From NCBI GenBank assembly GCA_946614435.1, contig CAMOGW010000013.1:1-64000 (forward strand): 64,000 nt of DNA, written 5' to 3'. The notes beneath the pieces are model-generated. The model saw nothing but the letters and a program-made list of their open reading frames with translations, did no database searches and was not told where the DNA came from. The translations under genes were made by a program, and so were the position numbers. Positions within the stretch are counted from its first letter, which is position 1, and every line of letters begins with the position of its first letter. Source of the stretch: an uncultured Prevotella sp. (GTDB taxonomy: Bacteria; Bacteroidota; Bacteroidia; Bacteroidales; Bacteroidaceae). This document shows, piece by piece, positions 27,851 through 36,004 of the stretch.

Positions 27851-30493
27851 TTAATTGATTTTAGTTAACTTTATCTGTGAAGCAAGACCGCTCGGAACAG
27901 GTTCCCAATCACTGTAGAGCGTCTTCTTGTAGTTGATGTCAACTACGTTTATTTCCTCCATCTTGCGCCATTTCACTCCTTTTCTGTCCAGTTCGGCTAT
28001 GCGGTTAGCCGGCAGATTCGTCACCTCGATGCGCAATTCGTTTTCGCCCGCCTTGAGCGTTCCTTTCGTATCGAGAATGAATGGCACCGACCATGCGCAT
28101 CCAATGAATGTGCCATTGATGAATACACGTGCACTTTCACGTACATCTCCGAGGTCTATCATCCATTTGCCTGAGGGATTGTCTTTCTTTGACAGTTTAA
28201 ACTTAGTCGTATAGACGCCCGTTCCCATGGTCGTCTTGGTCTGCTCGTCAAGTGATTCCCATGTCTGTAGCTTCGGCAGCTGGTAGGTCTTTTCCACCTT
28301 TGGGGCTTCTTCTGTGAACGAGAGAGTCCAAGCTCCGTTGAGTACGATTTCGGCAGGTGCCGTCTTCTCCTCTTTCTTTGCTGATGCAGGATTACTTCCC
28401 TTCCCTTCGTTAAAGGTCTGGAGAATCATTGACTCACCACTCCGCAGGCAGATATCAACAGCATTGTTGTCGAAGTTTGCCTCCTGTATATCGCCGTTCA
28501 GCGGATTGAACCATGTAGCACCTTTAAAGGGTACGGCCAGCTTTACGGTCTGACGTATGTCATTGGGCGAAAGGTTGGCAATGAAGTAATGGTAGCCGTT
28601 AGCATTCTTTCTGCGTATGGTCTTCAGTCCGCAGTCGGTACGCATCTGCTCAGGTGTTGCCGCCTTTGCCAGTTCGCTCCTGTCTGTAGTATAGAAGATG
28701 TGTGCGCCTTGTTTTTTCAAATCATCGACGTGTTGCTTCACGGCATCAGTCATCTCACCGCTTCCGGGAATAATCAGGCCCTTGTAGCGGACTCCTGCTG
28801 CAGTGACAAGCATGCCGTCCTGATAGGTGACTCCCGAAAGCAGGCGCTCCGAGATATAGTCGCAGTCAAAGCCTGCACGGTCGATGTTCAGGATGGTCTC
28901 AATGAACTCAGGTGCCAGTTTGCCCATTGCGTGAATAGAGAATTGCATCAACAGTTTTCCTGTCTTCTTCTTCCACATATCGCGAACGGGCAGCAGCACC
29001 AGGAAGTCGTTGTCGGGCTGTCCCCACTGCAGGAAGCTCTGGCAGCGCTCCACATAATCCATAAAGTAAGGTGCGTCACGCCAGATGCTATTGGTGGGGC
29101 TCATGTCGATAGAGGCATAGAATTTCCATCCTGGCCAAGGATCGTTCTTGGGAGAGTAGCATGTGCCGTGGAAGAACATGTGGTTCACGCCTGCACAGAA
29201 CATGAGGTCGATGTCGGGCTTCAGCTGTGAGAGCGAGGTCCGGAAGTGCTCGGTGAGCCATGTGAACGTCTCGCTGCTGGTGTATGGCTTGCCTGTGACA
29301 TGTGCAGCCGAAGGAGCATATTTCAGCATGGAAAAGTCGGAGTCGTTCTTGCGTGTCTTGCCAGGATCTTGGCGAAGTCCCTTGATGCCAAGATTGGAAA
29401 GGCCGAAGCCTTCGATCTCGGGAATGTCAACAGCTGCATAGCAGTCGATGAGGTTGGCTGGCGAACCGTGTGCCTGATTCCGGGTGATGGCTCCGTGGCT
29501 ATGCGCCCAGGCCGTCCATTGCTGTGTGAAGTTCTCTAATAGCAGGTCGCCGAGTGTCTCACGATAATCGCTGAGCACTTTTGGCTCGAATGCCATCAGT
29601 TCAGGAAGATGCTCTTCGAGCTTATAGCCACGGCGAGCTTCAAACTCCTTGAGCAGTGTGGGCGTCCACGTTGCATCGGCCACTTCGTATGAGTCGTTGA
29701 AGAAGGTGTGAGGGTAGGGGGTACCTGTGCGTTCAAAAGCCTGTTCAATGTGTTTCAGATAGTTTTGAACAGCCTTCTTGTCGAAGTGGTCGATCACAAG
29801 CCCCTCACCGCCAGGAGCAGCTCGCTTCACCTTCATCACACCATATTTAATATATATAGCGATGATCTTCTTTGGGGTGAGAGGTGAGAGGTGAGAGGTG
29901 AGAGGGCTCTTCTTGTCAAGCATCAACTGCCCATCTTTCACGAAAGCTGTCACGTCAATGGCTTTGCCATCGGCATAGAGCATCACTTTATCGAGGAAAG
30001 CATTCTTACCATCTTTTTCTGAGGGTGAGAGATCAATGGCGTCTGCGTCTTTGCCGTCAATCGTCTTTTCTACAAAGACAACTCTGCAAGCCGATTCCTT
30101 CAGCGGCACCCAAGGACCGCCGAAGGGCCAGCCTGTCCCCGTGGCCATATCTAGCTCTATGCCGTTTCGCTTGGCCTGGGCCTGGGTGAAGCGCAACATC
30201 TCCATCCATTTGTCCGACAGGTAATCTATGTTGTTGGCCTCATTGCCTTGCACTCCGTATAGAGGTGTGATCTCCAGTGCTCCAATCCCGTGCTTGGCAT
30301 ATTCGCTGATGTTCCATCGCAGATTCTCCTTATCTACAGCTGAGCCTAACCACCACCAGCGAGCGCCTGCTTTTGCCTCTTGGGTTGGCACTGGCCAACT
30401 CTGGGCAAAAGCCTGGCTAAATGATAAATGACAAATGATAAATAATAAACTTATCACCCGCCAGACGCTTCTGTTTTGCTTATTATATCTCAT
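27851..30493 (-). CDS. GH106 family alpha-L-rhamnosidase-like secreted enzyme
   Basis: An 880-residue protein with a signal peptide (about 1-31, VISLLFIICHLSFSQAFAQ). The opening ARWWWLGSAVDKENLRWNISEYAKHG and the segment ELDMATGTGWPFGGPWV are typical of GH106 enzymes, which cut alpha-L-rhamnose from rhamnogalacturonan. A C-terminal beta-sandwich (about 770-880, GKWMIDLGDVRESARVFING) resembles the accessory domain of these enzymes. It lies directly downstream of a rhamnogalacturonan acetylesterase. The signal peptide and a loop near residue 200 contain short repeat DNA captured in frame. Confidence 0.85.
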   Translation of the reverse strand: MRYNKQNRSVWRVISLLFIICHLSFSQAFAQSWPVPTQEAKAGARWWWLGSAVDKENLRWNISEYAKHGIGALEITPLYGVQGNEANNIDYLSDKWMEMLRFTQAQAKRNGIELDMATGTGWPFGGPWVPLKESACRVVFVEKTIDGKDADAIDLSPSEKDGKNAFLDKVMLYADGKAIDVTAFVKDGQLMLDKKSPLTSHLSPLTPKKIIAIYIKYGVMKVKRAAPGGEGLVIDHFDKKAVQNYLKHIEQAFERTGTPYPHTFFNDSYEVADATWTPTLLKEFEARRGYKLEEHLPELMAFEPKVLSDYRETLGDLLLENFTQQWTAWAHSHGAITRNQAHGSPANLIDCYAAVDIPEIEGFGLSNLGIKGLRQDPGKTRKNDSDFSMLKYAPSAAHVTGKPYTSSETFTWLTEHFRTSLSQLKPDIDLMFCAGVNHMFFHGTCYSPKNDPWPGWKFYASIDMSPTNSIWRDAPYFMDYVERCQSFLQWGQPDNDFLVLLPVRDMWKKKTGKLLMQFSIHAMGKLAPEFIETILNIDRAGFDCDYISERLLSGVTYQDGMLVTAAGVRYKGLIIPGSGEMTDAVKQHVDDLKKQGAHIFYTTDRSELAKAATPEQMRTDCGLKTIRRKNANGYHYFIANLSPNDIRQTVKLAVPFKGATWFNPLNGDIQEANFDNNAVDICLRSGESMILQTFNEGKGSNPASAKKEEKTAPAEIVLNGAWTLSFTEEAPKVEKTYQLPKLQTWESLDEQTKTTMGTGVYTTKFKLSKKDNPSGKWMIDLGDVRESARVFINGTFIGCAWSVPFILDTKGTLKAGENELRIEVTNLPANRIAELDRKGVKWRKMEEINVVDINYKKTLYSDWEPVPSGLASQIKLTKIN

Positions 30494-30510
30494 TTTTCTT
30501 TGTTGTTTTA

Positions 30511-31749
30511 TCAGTTTCCGTCAGGCTTCACGAGGTCGGCATTGCGGGCAGGAGCCCACTTGAATGTCTTCCAGTCGTCTGGCTGTGCGGGATTGAAGTC
30601 CTGCCAGTCTGAACGGAGGTATTTCACGATGGGCAGGTTGAGCTGTTTCATGCCCATGACCACGCACTTAGCCACTTCGTAGGCCCCGTAGGTGTTGAAG
30701 TGGGTGTTGTCGGCCAGTGCTTTCTCTTGTCCGGGGAAGGTGTTGGCCGGATAGTGAACCAGTGCTTTCTTAGAGTCTTCAAAGCCTAAGGTCTCAAAGA
30801 ACGTCTTGGTCATTCTGTTCAGGTCAATCACAGGCACGTTCTCTTTCTCAGCCACCATCTTCATAGCTGCAGGGAAGTCTCCGTGAGTGTTCTTGATGGT
30901 CTTGTTGTCACTGTCGAACAACCTGCGCTGTGTCGGGGTGCAGAACACAATCTCTGCTCCTTTTGCGCGAACTTGGTCCACAAAAATCTTCAGCTGATAC
31001 TGGTAGTGATACCATGCACCGTCGCCGGGCCGTTTCTCCTTCTCGTCGTTATGTCCGAACTCTACAAACACATAGTCGCCTTTCTTGAGCGTTGAGAGAA
31101 TCTTTTCCAGACGGAAAGAGCCGATAAACGTGCGAGCCGTGAGCCCGCTTTCGGCATGATTGCTGATGGCTACCTCAGGGCCGAACCAGCGCGTAATCAT
31201 CTGTCCCCATGAAGCCCAGGGCTCGTTGTTCTGGTCAACAACGGTAGAGTTGCCGCATAAGTAGATGGTAGGTACATCGGCTTTCTCAATATGAATGGTC
31301 TGAACGGCAGGCATGTCGCCATTGAATTCCAGCGTCAGTTTGTTGTCCCATGCCAAGTATGTCTTCTCGCGATCCTTTATCTTCACGCGTGTCTTGTCAT
31401 CTATCTGCGGAGAGCGCTTGTTCACGGTGAACTCTATCGTCTGCGTGTCCTTTTTCTTCTGCGTGGTGATGTTGTCCATCATCAGGCGGCGACCTTCAGC
31501 CCTGACTGTTGTGTTGCTGTTCTTCTTTCCGCCGAGAACAACCTTGACGCGATAGTTGCCGTCGGGTACTTTCACGGAGAAGTAGAATGGTTCCTGCGGT
31601 GACTTCGCATTCGGAGCGGGAAGCAGGTCATAGCCATAGCCGTCCTGCTCGTTATAGACTGGTTGTGGTTTCGTTAAGTCGAAGTCGAAAGTCTGTGCCA
31701 TCAGTGTCAGAGGCATCATGGCCAGAAAGAGGAATGTGTTTCTTTTCAT
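30511..31749 (-). CDS. rhgT: Rhamnogalacturonan acetylesterase, CE12-like SGNH hydrolase
   Basis: A 412-residue protein from the ATG at 31749 (MKRNTFLFLAMMPLTLMAQ, a signal peptide); the ORF-track start lies upstream in the promoter. After a ~120-residue beta-rich N-domain comes the SGNH hydrolase: block I with the Ser in LCGNSTVVDQ, block III in EFGHNDEKE, and the Asp/His pair in DNTHFNTYGA. It removes acetyl groups from rhamnogalacturonan so that lyases and rhamnosidases such as the neighbouring GH106 can act. 17 bp separate the two genes. Confidence 0.88.
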   Translation of the reverse strand: MKRNTFLFLAMMPLTLMAQTFDFDLTKPQPVYNEQDGYGYDLLPAPNAKSPQEPFYFSVKVPDGNYRVKVVLGGKKNSNTTVRAEGRRLMMDNITTQKKKDTQTIEFTVNKRSPQIDDKTRVKIKDREKTYLAWDNKLTLEFNGDMPAVQTIHIEKADVPTIYLCGNSTVVDQNNEPWASWGQMITRWFGPEVAISNHAESGLTARTFIGSFRLEKILSTLKKGDYVFVEFGHNDEKEKRPGDGAWYHYQYQLKIFVDQVRAKGAEIVFCTPTQRRLFDSDNKTIKNTHGDFPAAMKMVAEKENVPVIDLNRMTKTFFETLGFEDSKKALVHYPANTFPGQEKALADNTHFNTYGAYEVAKCVVMGMKQLNLPIVKYLRSDWQDFNPAQPDDWKTFKWAPARNADLVKPDGN

Positions 31750-31797
31750 ATTAGTAAGTTGTCTTTGCGAATAGTAATCTATTCTTAATATCAAGTG

Positions 31798-31829
31798 CAA
31801 AAATACGATGATTATTTCTTATTTCCAAA
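31798..31829 (-). promoter_or_regulatory. Promoter of the rhamnogalacturonan operon
   Basis: Minus strand: TTTG at 31826-31829 and TATTTTTG at 31798-31805, 20 bp apart, about 50 bp before the esterase ATG. It reads esterase, GH106 enzyme and the His9 protein. Confidence 0.6.
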
Positions 31830-31843
31830 TAAAAACAAAACTT

Positions 31844-34711
31844 TTAGTTGTGCCGAGCCAGCGCTTTCTTCAAAAAAGCAGATGTATAGCCCACGTTGCT
31901 TTCGGCTATTTGCTCTGGCGTGCCGGTCACGAGGATGGTTCCACCGTTGCGACCGCCTTCAGGTCCCATGTCGATGATGTGGTCGGCCAGTTTAATCACG
32001 TCGAGGTTATGCTCAATGACAATGACCGTATTGCCTCTGTCAACAAGGCGTTGCAGCACTTGCATCAGGATTCGGATGTCCTCGAAGTGGAGTCCTGTGG
32101 TGGGCTCATCGAGGATGTAGAGTGTTCGGCCCGTGTCTTTCTTTGAAAGCTCGGTAGCGAGTTTCACGCGCTGGCTTTCGCCGCCTGAGAGTGTGGTGGA
32201 GGGTTGTCCCAGTTTGATGTATCCCAGTCCCACATCCTGTATGGTCTTGATTTTCCGCAGAATGTCGGGCACGTTCTCAAAGAACTCTACCGCTTGGTTG
32301 ATGGTCATGTCGAGCACGTCGGCAATCGACTTACCCTTGTAGCGCACTTCCAGTGTCTCTCTGTTATAGCGTTTTCCGTGACATTCCTCGCAAGGCACCT
32401 GAATGTCGGGGAGAAAGTTCATCTCGATGGTCTTGTAGCCGTTGCCTCCACAGGTCTCGCATCGCCCGCCTTTCACGTTGAATGAGAAGCGTCCCGGCTT
32501 GTAGCCGCGTATCTTCGCCTCAGGCAGGTTCACGAACAGTGAGCGTATGTCAGAGAACACGCCCGTATAGGTTGCAGGATTGGAGCGAGGGGTGCGCCCG
32601 ATGGGTGACTGGTCGATGTTGATGACCTTGTCGATATGCTCAACACCTTCGATGGAATCGTAGGGCATGGGCCGCTTCTGCGAACGGTAGAAGTGCTTGG
32701 AAAGTATGGGTTGTAGCGTTTCGTTGATGAGTGTTGACTTGCCGCTTCCGCTCACACCAGTCACCACTATCAGCTCGCCTAATGGAAATTCAGCATCCAC
32801 ATGTTTCAGATTGTTGCCTGTCGCCCCTCTGAGCACTATCTTTTTGCCGTTGCCGGTGCGATGCTCTTTGGGCGTTTCGATGGTCTGCACACCGTTCAGG
32901 TATTCGGCAGTGATGGTGTGCTTGGCCATCATCTCCCGGGGCGTTCCCTGGAACACCACTTCGCCTCCTTTCCTGCCTGCCTTGGGGCCTATATCTACAA
33001 TGTAGTCGGCGGCCAGCATCATGTCTTCGTCGTGCTCCACCACAATGACGGTGTTGCCGAGGTCGCGCAGCTCCTTGAGCGACTTTATCAGGCGCTCGTT
33101 GTCGCGTTGGTGCAGGCCGATGCTCGGCTCGTCGAGAATGTAGAGCACGTTCACGAGCTGCGAGCCTATTTGCGTAGCGAGCCTGATGCGCTGGCTCTCA
33201 CCGCCCGAGAGCGATTCCGACGGACGGTTGAGTGCCAGATAGTCTAATCCCACCTCAAGCAGGAAGTTGATGCGCGTGCGAATCTCCTTGATGATCTCAG
33301 CCGCTATCTGCCGCTGCTGGTTGTCCATGTGGTTCTCCACCTCGCCCATCCAGTCGCTCAGCTCCTTGATGTCCATCGCTCCTAAGTCGGAGATGTTCTT
33401 GTCCCATATCCTGAAGGAGAGCGCCTCTTTGTTGAGCCTTTGTCCGTGGCACTCAGGACACTCACATTCGGCCATGAATTGGTCGGCCCACTTCTGTCCG
33501 CTGGCCGAGTCGTCGTTCTCCATCACGTCGCGCAGGTATTTCACGATGCCGTCGAAAGCCACGAAGTAGTCACTCGATGTGTGAACGATGTCTTTATCTA
33601 TGCGCACGTTCTCTAAAGAGCCGTAGAGTATCTCCGACATAGCCTCTTCAGGAATGTCGCATACTTTGGTCTTTACGTCACAGTCATATTTTTTCAGGAT
33701 GGCGTCAATCTGCCAGAAGATGAGCTGGTTCTTGTATTTCCCTAATGGGATGATGGCACCGTCGTGAATGCTCAGCTTCTGATCGGGTATGACTTTGGCC
33801 AAATCAATCTCGCTCACTTTCCCCAGTCCCTTACACTTAGGGCAGGCTCCTTGTGGAGAGTTGAATGAGAAATTGTTGGGTGCAGGGTCGCTATAGCTGA
33901 TGCCCGTCGTGGGGCACATCAGGCGCTTCGAGAAATACTTCACCTCCTCCTTGTCCTTGTCGAGAATCATCACCAGGCCTTCGCCTTGCTTCATCGCCAG
34001 CTGTACCGACTTCTTCAGACGTTCATTTGGCTCTGTGCTCCCACTCTCTTTGGAGAGGGTAGGGTGGAGGTTTAACTTGTCAATCACCACTTCAATGTCG
34101 TGGTTCTTGTATCGGTCCACCTTCATGCCGCGTGTGATTTCCATCAGTTCACCGTCAACACGTATCGTGAGATAGCCCTTCTGGCGCATCGATTCGAACA
34201 GCTCTCGATAGTGGCCTTTTCTCGATCTGACCAACGGGGCCAGGATGAAAATCTTCTTTCCCACATAGTCGTGCTGAATCATGTCAATGATTTTCTCTTC
34301 GGTGTATTTCACCATCGGCTCGCCCGTGACGTAGCTGTAGGCTTTGCCGGCACGTGCATAGAGCAGTCGCAGGTAGTCGTAGATCTCAGTGGTTGTGCCT
34401 ACTGTAGAGCGTGGGTTCTTGTTGGTCGTTTTCTGCTCAATGCTGATGACGGGCGAGAGGCCCGTAATCTTGTCCACGTCGGGGCGCTCCATGCCTCCGA
34501 GAAAGTTGCGGGCATAGGCCGAGAAAGTCTCGATATAGCGTCGCTGGCCTTCTGCAAAGATGGTGTCGAATGCCAGCGACGACTTGCCGCTGCCGCTCAG
34601 GCCCGTAATCACGGTGAGCGAGTCGCGTGGTATGGTTACGTCGATGTTCTTCAGGTTGTGAACCCTTGCGCCATAGACGTTTATCTTCTCACTTTCACTA
34701 TTTGTGCTCAT
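31844..34711 (-). CDS. uvrA: Excinuclease ABC subunit A
   Basis: A 955-residue damage-recognition ATPase of nucleotide excision repair. Two ABC modules are seen: Walker A GLSGSGKSS near residue 40 and GVSGSGKST near 655, each with an LSGGESQR signature. The second zinc finger is intact (CETCGGNG... CEECHGKR); the first reads CPTTG... CPKCKG, lacking one Cys of the E. coli CxxC pair. The start overlaps the stop of the upstream CHU_C gene by 4 bp. Confidence 0.97.
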   Translation of the reverse strand: MSTNSESEKINVYGARVHNLKNIDVTIPRDSLTVITGLSGSGKSSLAFDTIFAEGQRRYIETFSAYARNFLGGMERPDVDKITGLSPVISIEQKTTNKNPRSTVGTTTEIYDYLRLLYARAGKAYSYVTGEPMVKYTEEKIIDMIQHDYVGKKIFILAPLVRSRKGHYRELFESMRQKGYLTIRVDGELMEITRGMKVDRYKNHDIEVVIDKLNLHPTLSKESGSTEPNERLKKSVQLAMKQGEGLVMILDKDKEEVKYFSKRLMCPTTGISYSDPAPNNFSFNSPQGACPKCKGLGKVSEIDLAKVIPDQKLSIHDGAIIPLGKYKNQLIFWQIDAILKKYDCDVKTKVCDIPEEAMSEILYGSLENVRIDKDIVHTSSDYFVAFDGIVKYLRDVMENDDSASGQKWADQFMAECECPECHGQRLNKEALSFRIWDKNISDLGAMDIKELSDWMGEVENHMDNQQRQIAAEIIKEIRTRINFLLEVGLDYLALNRPSESLSGGESQRIRLATQIGSQLVNVLYILDEPSIGLHQRDNERLIKSLKELRDLGNTVIVVEHDEDMMLAADYIVDIGPKAGRKGGEVVFQGTPREMMAKHTITAEYLNGVQTIETPKEHRTGNGKKIVLRGATGNNLKHVDAEFPLGELIVVTGVSGSGKSTLINETLQPILSKHFYRSQKRPMPYDSIEGVEHIDKVINIDQSPIGRTPRSNPATYTGVFSDIRSLFVNLPEAKIRGYKPGRFSFNVKGGRCETCGGNGYKTIEMNFLPDIQVPCEECHGKRYNRETLEVRYKGKSIADVLDMTINQAVEFFENVPDILRKIKTIQDVGLGYIKLGQPSTTLSGGESQRVKLATELSKKDTGRTLYILDEPTTGLHFEDIRILMQVLQRLVDRGNTVIVIEHNLDVIKLADHIIDMGPEGGRNGGTILVTGTPEQIAESNVGYTSAFLKKALARHN

Positions 34712-35418
34712 TGTCCTCCAGTCGTGTTTTTCGTGTCAGTATAGCCTCTCAGCAGGTTCACGTCCTTGCGAATCTTGTATTCCTTGCCATCGGCACCCTT
34801 GGCTTCCACAAATACAAAATAGACACCCTGCTTCACGTCGTTGCCATTATATTTCCCGTCCCATCCACCGTCAGGCGAATCCCATTCATATAGCTTCTGT
34901 CCCCATCGGTTCAAGATGATGGCTCTGAAGGAAACAATGCTCTTATAGTCCTTTTTGGCGCGATAGATGTCGTTGATGCCGTCGCCGTTGGGCGAGAAGG
35001 CATTGGGAAACTCCAGCTTGCTCTCTGCAATCGTTATGGTGATGGTCTGGTCTTCCAACATATCGGTGTCATCACCGTTTGTAAGGTGAGTCTTCAGGAT
35101 GACGTTGTAAGTACCCGATTCATTGAACGTATAGTTGGTGTTCTCTTCATATCTTACAAACAGCTCGCCGGGTGTTCGCGAGTCACTGCCTTTCACCAGT
35201 TTGAAGTGCCATTCGTAGGAGGCAGTCCATTCGCCGAGGTCAGCAGGGTTCGCACGGAACGACACTGCTAAAGGAGCTTCGGCATCGTCAATACTTGTCG
35301 ACTCCATAGCATTCCCTTCTTTATCGGTATAATAAGCCTTTGGCGATACGCTCTGTCCGAAACAGCCCAGCCCTATCGATAGCAGCAGGATGGTGAGAAC
35401 AATGAGTTTTCCTTTCAT
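34708..35418 (-). CDS. Secreted protein with type B (CHU_C) type IX secretion domain
   Basis: From the ATG at 35418, 236 residues: a signal peptide (MKGKLIVLTILLLSIGLGCFGQ), one PKD/Ig-like beta domain (about 25-135) and a C-terminal gliding-motility-associated domain (FPNAFSPNGDGINDIYR ... NRWGQKLYEW ... GVYFVFVEAKG). That C-terminal domain is the type B sorting signal read by the type IX secretion system, so the protein probably reaches the cell surface or medium. Function otherwise unknown. Confidence 0.85.
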   Translation of the reverse strand: MKGKLIVLTILLLSIGLGCFGQSVSPKAYYTDKEGNAMESTSIDDAEAPLAVSFRANPADLGEWTASYEWHFKLVKGSDSRTPGELFVRYEENTNYTFNESGTYNVILKTHLTNGDDTDMLEDQTITITIAESKLEFPNAFSPNGDGINDIYRAKKDYKSIVSFRAIILNRWGQKLYEWDSPDGGWDGKYNGNDVKQGVYFVFVEAKGADGKEYKIRKDVNLLRGYTDTKNTTGGQ

Positions 35419-35440
35419 ACTTTTCATTCGTTTTAACATG

Positions 35441-35471
35441 CAAAAGTACATAATTAATCACTAACTTGCAA
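35441..35471 (-). promoter_or_regulatory. Promoter of the CHU_C-uvrA pair
   Basis: TACTTTTG on the minus strand (35441-35448) about 22 bp before the chosen ATG, with a weak -33-like CTTG 19 bp further up. Confidence 0.5.
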
Positions 35472-35526
35472 GCAAACGTCTGTTTTCTTAGTATTTTTTG
35501 TCAAGTCCCCCCCATCCTGTTATTAT

Positions 35527-35904
35527 TTACTTACGCTTTTTACTCAAATTGATGGGCGTGCTCTTCGGGAAGACGATGCTGTAGGCCTTGTCGAGGGCTT
35601 TCAGGTCAACCTTGTAGTAGCTGATGCCCAGCCTCACGCTGACGATGGCCCTGAGCATTTCGCGATGCTTGCGCGGATAGAGCGAGGGCGGCGGCAACTC
35701 GTTCCAACCTTCCTGAGGCTCATCGTTGACTGCGGCCAGACGGCACACTTTCCAGATGAAATCGTCGGTGGCCTCGAAGCCGAACCATGTCTTCAGCACC
35801 CTGCGGATGCAGAAGCGCTTGCACTGACCTCCGAGGAGGCGCCTCGTGCGCTCCAGCCGAAGCCAGAGCTGCACAAAGCATTCTTGATTGTTCTCGATAT
35901 TCAT
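35527..35904 (-). CDS. Hypothetical protein at the left edge of the island
   Basis: 125 residues, basic and rich in Arg, Leu and Trp (CIRRVLKTWFGFEATDDFIW; ELPPPSLYPRKHREML). No domain is recognised and no membrane segment or signal peptide is visible. It lies downstream of the VirE/DUF3987 gene, separated by 100 bp that contain TGACC iterations. It is probably part of the same accessory module. Confidence 0.6.
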   Translation of the reverse strand: MNIENNQECFVQLWLRLERTRRLLGGQCKRFCIRRVLKTWFGFEATDDFIWKVCRLAAVNDEPQEGWNELPPPSLYPRKHREMLRAIVSVRLGISYYKVDLKALDKAYSIVFPKSTPINLSKKRK

Positions 35905-35943
35905 GGTTAATTACATGATAATTATATGTTGAAAAATAAAATT

Positions 35944-35977
35944 GATTTTGACAAATGACCAAATGACCATAATGACC
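35944..35977. repeat. AAATGACC iterations, left copy
   Basis: gattttgac-aaatgacc-aaatgacc-ataatgacc, three tandem 8-9 bp units. The first ~26 bases match the right-hand array at 49691 except for one missing C. It lies between two minus-strand genes of the island. Confidence 0.8.
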
Positions 35978-36004
35978 AGATGGCGGTAGCCAATTCTTCA
36001 CTTT

